From CAVVGZ01 sp963747965 (GTDB taxonomy: Bacteria > Chloroflexota > Anaerolineae > Anaerolineales > Anaerolineaceae), in NCBI GenBank assembly GCA_963747965.1, contig CAVVGZ010000007.1, positions 62,001 to 126,000 on the forward strand: a DNA stretch of 64,000 nt. The letters are read 5' to 3'. The notes under the pieces are model-generated. The model was not told the DNA's origin. It saw only the letters and a program-made list of their open reading frames with translations, and searched no databases. Shown one piece after another: positions 44,360 to 53,300 of this stretch. The translations under genes and the position numbers were made by a program. The stretch's first letter is position 1; each line of letters begins with the position of its first letter.

Positions 44360-45138
44360 GGAGAAGGAGTCTCTAGTGTCTGTTTTGGAATGGGTTCATT
44401 GCGGATATAACAAATTAAACCTGCAGTAATGCCCCCCGCAACTATTTCAGGATTTTCTGTTAGGATTTGACGATCAAGATTGAGAAAACCAGTCTCAATG
44501 ATGGCAGCAGGAGTAGTACTATGAACCTCATTAAAAGCATGGTAGCTTGTCATATCAGGTGTGATGGTATTGGCGTGATAATTCATGTTCGTTGCTGCCT
44601 GGTAGCGATGGATTAAGCAGGCGGTCAGACGTTCGGCTTTTTCTGGAAAAGCATTCGATAGTGCCGCAGCAACTTTAAATCCGGTTGCCTCCGAGTTTAT
44701 AAAATCACAGGAATCATTGTGGATGGAGACCAATGCCAGGGCTTGGTATTGGAAGAGATTCTCATCAAATTCCTGAAGCAAATCCACTTCAAATCCTTCA
44801 GCGATCAGCTGTTGTTGAACGAAACTTGCAATCTTGAGATTTGTTTCGACTTCTGTTAAACCATCTGAACAAACCGCACCGGGATCATTTTCGTTTCCCC
44901 AGTGACCTGCAACTATACCAATGTGTGGTTTAAAAGACGCTGTTGGGTTTACCGGAGCAGCTATTGGCTGATCGGTGGCCTCTAAAATCAGGAGCATCTG
45001 ATCGAAAAAATTATTTGAAAAGAGATTTCCGGGAGTCCATAAAGTGAATAGTGTCGCCATAAGAATGGCGACACTGATCACAGATTGCAGTGCACTCCAG
45101 ATATTATATTTCTTGGGGGTTGTCTCTGGTAAACTCAT
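44356..45138 (-). CDS. N-acetylmuramoyl-L-alanine amidase (Amidase_3)
   Basis: The enzyme cuts the bond between muramic acid and the stem peptide. A single N-terminal transmembrane helix (residues about 17-35) anchors it. Zinc ligands are H79 in AGHWG, E96 in TEVETNLKIA and H140 in SIHND; the catalytic glutamate is in AIIETGFLNLD. Length is 260 residues. The gene leads the two-gene unit with the L,D-transpeptidase (ATGA overlap). The insertion around residues 84-94 contains a cysteine, which is unusual but may be benign. Confidence 0.87.
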   Translation of the reverse strand: MSLPETTPKKYNIWSALQSVISVAILMATLFTLWTPGNLFSNNFFDQMLLILEATDQPIAAPVNPTASFKPHIGIVAGHWGNENDPGAVCSDGLTEVETNLKIASFVQQQLIAEGFEVDLLQEFDENLFQYQALALVSIHNDSCDFINSEATGFKVAAALSNAFPEKAERLTACLIHRYQAATNMNYHANTITPDMTSYHAFNEVHSTTPAAIIETGFLNLDRQILTENPEIVAGGITAGLICYIRNEPIPKQTLETPSP

Positions 45139-45245
45139 AAAATCAATTTGGTATACATATTTGTTATTAAAATTTTCATTGATCTTACCTTATTTTAGTT
45201 TAAATGTGTGAAATTTAAAATTTGAAAATTCATTGAGGGTCCTGT

Positions 45246-45254
45246 TGCTATAAT
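45246..45254 (+). promoter_or_regulatory. Extended -10 promoter of the flavin reductase-AMMECR1 pair
   Basis: TGCTATAAT is a perfect extended -10. No good -35 is spaced correctly. Transcription should start near 45261, leaving a leader of about 32 bases to the ATG at 45293. An in-frame ATG at 45260 would make a leaderless form with 11 extra residues. Confidence 0.55.
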
Positions 45255-45292
45255 AATAAATGAGGAATTATTACCGTCACCGTGGAATTATA

Positions 45293-45778
45293 ATGGCATT
45301 AATTGCTGAAGAATTACGGGAAGTAATGCGTTTGTGGGCGTCAGGTGTTACTGTTGTAACCTCCTGCTTTCAAGGGATTCAACATGGAATGACAGTCAAT
45401 TCCTTTAATTCCATTTCTCTCGTTCCGGCGCTTGTGACCATAACCCTGGCAAATTCAACAAGAACGAAATATTTAGTCTCAAAATCATCGGTCTTTGCAT
45501 TGACAATTCTCGAAGAAAATCAGCATGAATTATCAGAATTGTTTGCGGGGAAAGTTCATACCTTCGATGACCGTTTCTCAGGCCTGGAAATATTTACCCT
45601 CCTCAGCGATTGCCCACTGTTGAAAGAAGGAATTGCCCATCTAGATTGCCGGGTTGTCCATCAGTATGGAATGCCATCGTCAACCCTTTTTATTGGTGAG
45701 GTATTGGCTGCTAAATATAATTCTAAAAAATGGCCATTGCTATACATGAAGAAGAATTATTTTATGGTGAAAAGATGA
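45293..45778 (+). CDS. Flavin reductase-like domain protein
   Basis: This FMN-binding split-barrel protein resembles the reductase partners of two-component flavin monooxygenases. Diagnostic blocks are LWASGVTVVTSC, the HGMTVNSFNSISLVPALV segment and LALTVLE-like ALTILEENQHELSELFAGK. Length is 161 residues, normal. An earlier in-frame ATG (45260) exists, but the first block starts better at 45293. The stop overlaps the AMMECR1 start (ATGA), so the pair is translationally coupled. The physiological acceptor is unknown. Confidence 0.82.
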   Translation: MALIAEELREVMRLWASGVTVVTSCFQGIQHGMTVNSFNSISLVPALVTITLANSTRTKYLVSKSSVFALTILEENQHELSELFAGKVHTFDDRFSGLEIFTLLSDCPLLKEGIAHLDCRVVHQYGMPSSTLFIGEVLAAKYNSKKWPLLYMKKNYFMVKR

Positions 45779-46359
45779 ATGATGAATTGTTAAGTTTAGA
45801 GGATCGAGAATTTCTATTAAAACTTGCCCGCAGGTGCATGGAAAGGCGTGTCAAGGGATTAGCTGTTGGAGAGACTCAATTAGATGGATTGTCCCCGAAG
45901 CTAAGTCAAAATGGGGCTTCCTTTGTAACCCTTACCAAAGGAGGTAAATTACGCGGATGTATCGGGACGCTCGAGGCTTACCAACCATTGGTTCTGGATG
46001 TACGTGAGCATGCGGTGGCGGCTGCACTGGAGGATTACCGCTTCCCTCCAGTTGACGTAGATGAAATCAACCAAATCGAGATTGAAATTTCTTATCTAAC
46101 GACTCCAGAGAAACTGGAATATTCAGACAGTGAAGATCTATTAAAAAAACTCCATCCATTTAAGGATGGAGTGGTATTAAGGGATGGCAGCCGTCGGGCT
46201 ACATTTCTACCGCAGGTTTGGGAGCAATTACCAGACCGTGAGGATTTTTTGTCCCACCTTTGTTCCAAGATGAATGCGGTTCCAGACCTTTGGAAGAAAA
46301 AACACCTGGATGTATCCATTTATCGAGTCGAGTCTTTTTCTGAAAAAGAGCTCAGATGA
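45775..46359 (+). CDS. AMMECR1-domain protein (AmmeMemoRadiSam system protein A)
   Basis: The product, 194 residues, matches the AMMECR1 domain: GASFVTLTKGGKLRGCIGTL carries the conserved RGCIG core, then REHAVAAALEDYRFPPV and the DGSRRATFLPQVWEQLPD block. In many genomes it lies beside MEMO and a radical SAM protein; neither is here. AMMECR1 function in bacteria is unresolved to my knowledge. The start at 45775 overlaps the flavin reductase stop. A strong terminator follows immediately after the stop. Confidence 0.88.
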   Translation: MNDELLSLEDREFLLKLARRCMERRVKGLAVGETQLDGLSPKLSQNGASFVTLTKGGKLRGCIGTLEAYQPLVLDVREHAVAAALEDYRFPPVDVDEINQIEIEISYLTTPEKLEYSDSEDLLKKLHPFKDGVVLRDGSRRATFLPQVWEQLPDREDFLSHLCSKMNAVPDLWKKKHLDVSIYRVESFSEKELR

Positions 46360-46360
46360 T

Positions 46361-46392
46361 AAAAAAATCCGGCGACTTCGCCGGATTTTTTT
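46361..46392. terminator. Bidirectional intrinsic terminator
   Basis: ATCCGGCG and CGCCGGAT pair over eight bases with loop ACTT; flanking A7 and T7 extend it. It terminates the AMMECR1 transcript and the convergent gene at 46404. It is the cleanest terminator in the window. Confidence 0.95.
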
Positions 46393-46403
46393 GTGAAGGT
46401 TTT

Positions 46404-47063
46404 TTAATTAACCAGTGATTTAGCTTGCGCTTCCCGAAAAGCCTGGCCGGTTAAATGTGCAACAACAGCTTGTGAATATGTAAATGTGAATATTGCACCG
46501 ATTACGCATGCAATTACTCCAAGGCCAGCGATGAAAGACGCCAGCATACTTCCCACCACGACAAGCAGATAGGCAACCGGGACAGCTTTTACCAGGCGGA
46601 ACAATTCACCCAACCTGAAACCAGCGCTGAGGAATCCTTTGTCAACTAAGTTACCAAAAGCTGCAGGGAGAAAAAATGCTAACCCTACGCTGTAAATTAA
46701 TTGAATTCCACCGCAGCAAACTGAGACTAGCAAAATAATCGGTGTCAGGGTTTGTTCATCAAATTCTAATGCTTCTCCGAGGGGAGCCACAGCAATACCC
46801 GGGAGTGAAAATAACAGCGCCGGCAGGGTAAATACCAATGCAATCACAAATCCCTTAAAACCCAGACTTAACTGTTCTCCAAATTGTAAGTCGGGAAGGT
46901 TGAAAACCTCATCCTTAATTATTTGCCTGGTGATTTGCAGTGACCATCCCAATAAAACCATCTGTCCGATAATTGGGATTAAGGAAACCAATCCAAGAAT
47001 TAAGATTTTCTTAATCCAACCTTGATCGCTAAATACGAATGTAAATGCTTTACTAAATTCCAT
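46404..47063 (-). CDS. DUF4013-like membrane protein, 219 aa
   Basis: This polytopic protein has about five to six hydrophobic segments. The N-terminus MEFSKAFTFVFSDQGWIKKI and the following LVSLIPIIGQMVLLGWSLQI resemble DUF4013 proteins of archaea and Chloroflexota. Function is unknown. GGAGAGAT precedes two adjacent ATGs; I take the second (47063). Genes for two DarA-like receptors lie upstream on the same strand after a gap of about 110 bases. Confidence 0.72.
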   Translation of the reverse strand: MEFSKAFTFVFSDQGWIKKILILGLVSLIPIIGQMVLLGWSLQITRQIIKDEVFNLPDLQFGEQLSLGFKGFVIALVFTLPALLFSLPGIAVAPLGEALEFDEQTLTPIILLVSVCCGGIQLIYSVGLAFFLPAAFGNLVDKGFLSAGFRLGELFRLVKAVPVAYLLVVVGSMLASFIAGLGVIACVIGAIFTFTYSQAVVAHLTGQAFREAQAKSLVN

Positions 47064-47172
47064 CATATCTCTCCTTTTTTTATAAATAATGACATGCTTT
47101 TTGGGTGCAAAAAAAAACACAAACCAATTTGAAAATCCATAACAATAAAAAGTTCTAGTTTAACTTATGCTG

Positions 47173-47439
47173 TCAAAAATGCACGTACTGATCCACCTTT
47201 AAAACAAAAATAACGGCCCGTCTCTCTCCAGCTCCGGTGATTTCTCCACAATTGCTCCGAATGATTTGAAGGGCCTGGTCTAATTTTTCATCTTCAAGAC
47301 CAATCAACAGGGTAGAATTTCCCCTTCTGAGAAAACCGCCGGTGGATGCAACATAAGTAACCCGAAAATTGGCCGATGTCAGACCATTTGATACCGCCTC
47401 ATTAACAGAATCATGTACTATGGCAATAATTAATTTCAT
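47173..47439 (-). CDS. Cyclic-di-AMP receptor (DarA/PstA-like), 88 aa
   Basis: This PII-like protein binds cyclic-di-AMP in known relatives. MKLIIAIV is the usual start. Then come the FRVTYVASTGGFLRRGNST and LLIGLEDEKLDQAL blocks, which carry the ligand-contacting residues in the family. I set the start at 47439, because GAGGAGCTTTAAC precedes it and the previous gene ends at 47441. Length is slightly shorter than B. subtilis DarA (109). Its target is not known in any species to my knowledge. Confidence 0.86.
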   Translation of the reverse strand: MKLIIAIVHDSVNEAVSNGLTSANFRVTYVASTGGFLRRGNSTLLIGLEDEKLDQALQIIRSNCGEITGAGERRAVIFVLKVDQYVHF

Positions 47440-47440
47440 G

Positions 47441-47791
47441 TTAAAGCTCCTCAAAATATTCGATCTCTAATCCGAATATGGTAGCTCCACCAACTGTAAC
47501 CGGGGTAGGGGTTGGTAATGGGAGGGGGGCGCTTTCCAAGGGGACAGCGATGTATTCTATTCTCTGACGGCAGCTTTCATGTAGTACATCAATTGCTCGC
47601 TGAAGGAATTTCTCCGGAGTCCTCACCAACAAGGTAGCATTTCTTAATCCTAAGAAACCGCCAACACTTGGCAACTGTTCACTGGATAATCCTAAATCCA
47701 AAAGTACACGCTGGGCATTATCAAGATCCTGAGCCTGGATCACAATAATGAGCAGTAAGTTCTTTTCTTCAAATGAAATAATGGGATCCAT
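47441..47791 (-). CDS. Second DarA-like PII-fold protein, 116 aa
   Basis: It shares the SVGGFLGLRNATLLVRT and QRAIDVLHESCRQRIEYI pattern with the neighbouring DarA-like gene, so it is a paralogue. The strand before the TGGF-like motif reads LSSEQLPSVGGF rather than RVTxLASTGGF, so ligand contacts may differ. A C-terminal extension (LPLPTPTPVTVGGATIFGLE) is unusual. Its stop abuts the next start. The pair might form a heteromer or sense different ligands; that is inference. Confidence 0.72.
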   Translation of the reverse strand: MDPIISFEEKNLLLIIVIQAQDLDNAQRVLLDLGLSSEQLPSVGGFLGLRNATLLVRTPEKFLQRAIDVLHESCRQRIEYIAVPLESAPLPLPTPTPVTVGGATIFGLEIEYFEEL

Positions 47792-47816
47792 CTTCCATTA
47801 TCCTCCTTTTACTAAG

Positions 47817-50156
47817 TTATTCTAACTCAATTCGATGAGGACCGGGACCAATGATGCTAACCGATGCCCCATTTGGGGCAACTACTTGAAATTCCTTTCC
47901 TACTACAATGATTGTTACGCCCTCATTTTTTACAGTAATCTGGTATGGAAAAGGAGAGTATCCATCTATTATTATATCTTTTTGTGTGAATTTTTTTATA
48001 CCAATAAGTTTTAAGAAAAAATCAACTGGTGCTAAATTTTGAATATTTGAACCCCAATGATATAAATGGGGAGCCATTTTCGCCTCTTCACAAGAAGATA
48101 AGTACTTTGATAAAATATCAGCCGCCAATTCACGGTAATCATTTTCGAGAAGTCCCTCCAGCAATAAATAGTTCCAGATAGGGCTCATCTCAACGGATTT
48201 CCGGGGATTAATACTTTGAGAGTCTGGATAATTGGATAGTCCTTGTTCGACAAAGTACGTTTTTTTAAGCTTTTCGACCATCCTGTCCCTTGTATTTTTT
48301 TCTGGTATGGCGTGTGCCCACAGGGGAAGGTACAGGGAGATATCTTCCATTGTAAAATCGATTGTACTCAATTGACCACGGTCATCCTGCTGCAAGCCAA
48401 TAATGTCCAAATTGTAAATTTTTGAAAATAAATTCTTTGTCGTATAAGTAGCCTTCCCCAAAATCCAAACTACGTCACGGGTAGAAAATTTTTCAACAAT
48501 TTCCTCTCCGTTTGATCCCTCTCCGGAAATCGATGAGACGATGGTTCTTGTACTCTCATTAATATTCCTGATTACCAGGTGAAGTCTTTCGGGTACCTGA
48601 TTTTTGTTTCTTATTGAGAAACTTCCGGAACCTGAAAATTCCAATAGGGTTTCCCCTCTGGATCTTGTATGATTCTGATAATCACGATAGAGGAACGCGG
48701 CATCTTTTTGCGACCAAAATTCAGATAACCCATTTTCAAGAGTAACAACCTGCCTAGAAATCCAGGAAACTTCTTCTTCCTGGTTAATTTCCTGTCCGAT
48801 AGCAATTAAACTCTGGCATTCGCGTAACAGGAAAGAAAGCAAAGCCGGGCTTTCTATATATTCAATATTTACCCCGATTGATTCAGGTAACCAGTGGTCA
48901 AGTAGAGGATGGTTTTCTAATCCTGTTTGGATAAGATTTTGCCACTCTGGTAAGCCATCACCATCCTTATCATAACGGTCACTAAACCAGCACTGCAGGA
49001 AGCGGATTAATCCGGGAAATATTCTCTCAAGCCATTTTTTATCGCCATCGTGATCGTAAATTTTCCAGGCTAACGCCGCTAATAATGGTTGAGCCAGGTA
49101 TTTACAACGCTGTCCAGCCAAACCCGGGTGGGCATCGATAAATCCGTTGTCTTCCTGGACGCTGAGAAAATTATCTATTATCCCCTTGATCAAATCCTTA
49201 CTGTTCGCTGGAATCAGACCTGCTAAAAAGTATGTATCCAGCAAAGATTGACCATTCCAGGAATAAGCATAATCTGAACCATCCCCATTGTATGAATAGC
49301 CCTGATCAGGCCTACGGGATAATACAAACGATGGGTTAGGAAGGTGTTCGCTGCCAGGGAAGAACAGGCTAAAAGCAATTTTCTGGGAAATCCTGAAGAA
49401 ATTATCCCATTTAGCCTTTCCGGTATTTATCTCAACCATTTGCCAGAAATTTTTCCGTTCGATTTTATTAAATTCTGCATCAAAGTTCCTATTGATGACC
49501 CCCTTAGCAAGATCAATTGCCAGATTGGAATTATCTAGAGATGCATTTGCCCAGCTGCATCTATATGGAGCGTTCGGCTCCAAATGCATGAATAACTCAA
49601 GTGAAGCGAAAGTACCTGTGCCAGGTTGCGGACCGCCAGTCAGGAAACAAACCGTGGATAGATTATTTGTAAGTCCCTGTAGGATAAAATATTTTTCTTT
49701 CTTCACCGGTATTAACCCGGTTCCTTCAAGCACTGGATTAAGTATGCCAGTCCAATCGAAGGTCAATTTTCTGGTTTGATTTCCCAGATTTTTGAAAGTG
49801 AATCTACCGGCAATACATTGAGATGTAGGCACCCAATACTCAGCTGTGGTTTCGATTCCTTCAAATGGTGAAAATTCGAGCTTTATAAAGTTTGGATAGA
49901 TTTCCTGGATAAGCGGCTTCAAAAAGAAATCTTCCGGATCGCAAACCCATGTGTTATCCAGATTGAAACGCGGGTAAAACCTCATCCAATTTGCCCTCAT
50001 CCCAAATGTTGTCTCTAAAACCAATGCCCTGATTGATGTTGTTCCCCTGGAAAGCCTCCAGGTTTGATCATCAAGGTAATCAGGGTCACAGAACCTCAGA
50101 TCAGACATAATGATTAAGGAATCCGGCGGGAACATATAATCGTCTAAATTCGTCAT
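47817..50156 (-). CDS. Six-hairpin glycosidase-like protein (GH63/GH37-like), 779 aa
   Basis: The C-terminal half looks like an (alpha/alpha)6 barrel glycoside hydrolase: SYNGDGSDYAYSWNGQSLLD, DKDGDGLPEWQN and NIEYIESPALLSFLLRECQS are in the order seen in GH63-like enzymes. The N-terminal 230 residues form a beta-rich domain. There is no signal peptide, so it acts in the cytoplasm, perhaps on stored or compatible-solute sugars. The catalytic acids cannot be fixed without an alignment. A good promoter is placed so that transcription starts on the ATG. Downstream (25 bases) the DarA-like genes share its strand. Confidence 0.72.
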   Translation of the reverse strand: MTNLDDYMFPPDSLIIMSDLRFCDPDYLDDQTWRLSRGTTSIRALVLETTFGMRANWMRFYPRFNLDNTWVCDPEDFFLKPLIQEIYPNFIKLEFSPFEGIETTAEYWVPTSQCIAGRFTFKNLGNQTRKLTFDWTGILNPVLEGTGLIPVKKEKYFILQGLTNNLSTVCFLTGGPQPGTGTFASLELFMHLEPNAPYRCSWANASLDNSNLAIDLAKGVINRNFDAEFNKIERKNFWQMVEINTGKAKWDNFFRISQKIAFSLFFPGSEHLPNPSFVLSRRPDQGYSYNGDGSDYAYSWNGQSLLDTYFLAGLIPANSKDLIKGIIDNFLSVQEDNGFIDAHPGLAGQRCKYLAQPLLAALAWKIYDHDGDKKWLERIFPGLIRFLQCWFSDRYDKDGDGLPEWQNLIQTGLENHPLLDHWLPESIGVNIEYIESPALLSFLLRECQSLIAIGQEINQEEEVSWISRQVVTLENGLSEFWSQKDAAFLYRDYQNHTRSRGETLLEFSGSGSFSIRNKNQVPERLHLVIRNINESTRTIVSSISGEGSNGEEIVEKFSTRDVVWILGKATYTTKNLFSKIYNLDIIGLQQDDRGQLSTIDFTMEDISLYLPLWAHAIPEKNTRDRMVEKLKKTYFVEQGLSNYPDSQSINPRKSVEMSPIWNYLLLEGLLENDYRELAADILSKYLSSCEEAKMAPHLYHWGSNIQNLAPVDFFLKLIGIKKFTQKDIIIDGYSPFPYQITVKNEGVTIIVVGKEFQVVAPNGASVSIIGPGPHRIELE

Positions 50157-50163
50157 TAATATA

Positions 50164-50192
50164 ATTTTACGGTTTCAGGTAGACAAGGTCAA
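50164..50192 (-). promoter_or_regulatory. Promoter placed for a leaderless glycosidase mRNA
   Basis: On the minus strand TTGACC (50187-50192) and TAAAAT (50164-50169) are 17 bases apart. Seven bases separate the -10 box from the ATG at 50156, so the mRNA should begin at the ATG. No Shine-Dalgarno is present. Confidence 0.72.
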
Positions 50193-50313
50193 TCGAATTG
50201 TTCATTTCTGATGATGAAGGGTGCAGTATAAACCATATTGGACTAGTTTCCATGTTAAAATCATAAAATTAATCCTTGTTGCAAAAAATGCGAATCACAG
50301 AAAAGAATAAAGC

Positions 50314-53300
50314 ATGGATAATTTTAGTGATAAAAAAGATAAGGATGGAGAGGATTCCCACGTGACCGAAAATCCGGATGAAGAAAGTAATCCGACTGCC
50401 GAGAAATTTCGCCGATTGATCATCTCTGGAGAAGAGAGTAAGGATTCACAGAAAATCCAACCACCGGATTCTGATGGATCCATCCTGGGTGTGGAGATAA
50501 TTCCGGGATTGCCTTCTGACGCAACTTCAAGTATTGATGATACCAAAGAATTAAAATTGATTCCTGATGAAGCGGCTGGATCCAAAGGAACACAGGAATC
50601 AGGCGGTTCACCCGATACTTTTTCAGACCCTTATTTATCCGCCAATACAATTCCTCCGGATTATTTCGATAGCAGACAAACCCCTTTTATCAAACCGGTG
50701 AGCGAGGTCGGTTATCCAGGGACAACAGCATATCCAGCAGTAAATGGTCCTTCAAACCAGGGTTCTGAAAATCTGGATAGCCCCTATCGAGGAGCGCCTG
50801 TATTGGCTGGTTCAGCCAAAAGGAAAAAACCAACCCAATCTCTCAAATTACATCCGAAGCCACGTCCAAAGAATCACTCACCAAAATCAAAAAGGCCAGG
50901 TAATAGGGCTGGCTGCCTGTTAAAATCCATTTTATTGTTGTTTTTAGCCGGGATAGTGGGTGCGGCCGGTGTCTTCTCTTTTGGTATTTATAAGTATTTT
51001 TCAATTGCCGCATCTCTCCCGAACGTATCCGATTTGCGGCAAAGAGCCTCCCAATTTGAAACAACAAGGATATTGGACCGGGATGGGAATGTTTTATATG
51101 AGATTTTAGATCCAAACGCCGGCAGAAGGACATATGTAACGCTTGATAAAATTTCCCCAAATGTTTTGGCCGCAATGATAGCAACCGAGGACAAGGAATT
51201 CTATAACAACCCCGGCTTTGATCCAATTGCTATAGCCCGAGCCCTGTTTCAAAACTACACATCGGGGGAAATTGTTTCCGGAGCATCCACAATTACCCAA
51301 CAATTATCACGGATTATATTACTCGATCCAGCCGAGAGGTATGAACAGACTGTAGAAAGAAAAACCCGTGAGATTGTATTGGCGGCGGAGATTACCCGGC
51401 GTTACAGCAAGGATGAAATTCTTGAATTGTATTTGAACGAAATTTACTATGGTAACCTGGCTTATGGCATCCAGGCTGCGGCTGAAACATATTTCGAGAC
51501 AAAGGCCGATGACCTCACCCTGGGACAGGCTGCATTCCTCGCCGGTTTACCTCAGGCACCATCGGTATATGATATCACTACCAACCGGGATGCAACCTTA
51601 CGCAGAGCGAAACAGGTTCTGGTGCTGCTGTACCAGGATAGCCAGGAAAAAGGGTGTATTGAGGTAAGCAACAGCGATCAAGCCGTATGTGTTGATGCAG
51701 AAGCAGCCTCATTGGCAGCCGAAGAATTGGATAATTATCCTTTTGAAATAAAACAAATTTCTTATGAGCATCCTCACTGGGTAAATTACATCCGTGCCCA
51801 GTTGGAGGATCAATTTGATGCTCAAACGATTTACCGTTCCGGTTTTTCGGTATTTACGACCCTTGATCCTGAACTTCAGGTTAAAGCAGAGGAGATAGTA
51901 AAAGAACAGGTAAGTGCCCTGGCGGACCGGAATGCAACCAATGGCGCACTCGTGGCAATGGAACCTTCTACCGGGGAAATCCTGGCCATGGTTGGATCTG
52001 CGGATTTTAATAATGAGGAGATATCCGGTCAGGTAAATATGGCTATATCCCCCAGACAACCTGGATCCTCGATAAAACCCCTAACCTACCTGGCCGCTTT
52101 CGAAAAAGGGTGGACACCTGCGACAATGATCTGGGATGTTGAGAGTGAGTTTCCTCCATCTGGTGACCCGAATGATCCAAGGGAACCCTACATTCCTGTC
52201 AATTATGATGGTGAATATCACGGTCCGTTTACTGTCAGGACAGCACTCGCAAATTCGATAAACGTTCCTGCTGTGAAGACATTGGATTTTGTAAAAATAT
52301 ATGATGATCCTAATACACCCGATGAGGATGGGTTTATTCATTTTGCGGAAAAAATGGGAATCACTACCCTGGATCAACCGGATTATGGATTATCCCTGAC
52401 ATTGGGTGGTGGTGATGTAACCCTGGCGGAATTGACTTCAGCTTATGCAACAATGGCTAATGCAGGTTTAAAAATTCCCCCCTATGGAATTTCTAAAATA
52501 GAGGATTATCGCGGAAACCTGATTTATGAATACGAGCCTCCAGATGGGGTTCAGGTGATTCGGCCGGAATACGCCTACCAGATGAGTTCCATCCTTTCAG
52601 ATAATGAAGCCCGGTCGCTCATGTTTGGTAGAAACTCCATTCTGAATCTTGGATATGATGTTGCTGCTAAAACTGGCACAACCAATGACTTCCGAGATAA
52701 CTGGACGATGGGGTATACACCAGATCTGGCTGTCGGCGTTTGGGTTGGAAATGCTGATTATACTCCCATGCAGAATACTACCGGATTGTCCGGGGCAGCC
52801 CCAATCTGGTCGGAATTTATGCAATATGCTATCGATAAATTAACGGATGGCAATCCCACACCTTTCTCCCGCCCCGATGGAATTATCGAGAAGGTTATTT
52901 GTGAGATCTCTGGAACCGAGCCTTCCGAATGGTGTCCTTCCCAAAGGAGTGAAATATTTGCCTTCGACCAGCTCCCGCCTGAAAAAGAGAATGATTTGTG
53001 GCAAGAGGTCAAAGTAGATACCTGGACTGAATTAAAATCCTCCTCCTATTGTTCTGAATTCATTGAGGAGAGATTTGTTTTGAATGTTGAAGATAAATGG
53101 GCAAAACGCTGGATTGAAGATACAGGCGAAGGAAGAGAATGGGCAGAATCAATTGGATTTGAGGACGATTTTCAATTCTCCCCTGACCGAGAATGCAATC
53201 AGGATGATCCTCGACCAACTATCATTTTTGCAGGTCTCCAAGACGGCGACACAATTCAACAGAATCCATTTGATATCTATGCTGTAATCAGGGCAACCGA

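Noticed and set aside
45260..45292. ATG 45260 as leaderless start of the flavin reductase
   Set aside because: It would add a basic, non-family 11-residue extension; ATG 45293 fits the domain start. Kept as a possibility in the promoter entry.
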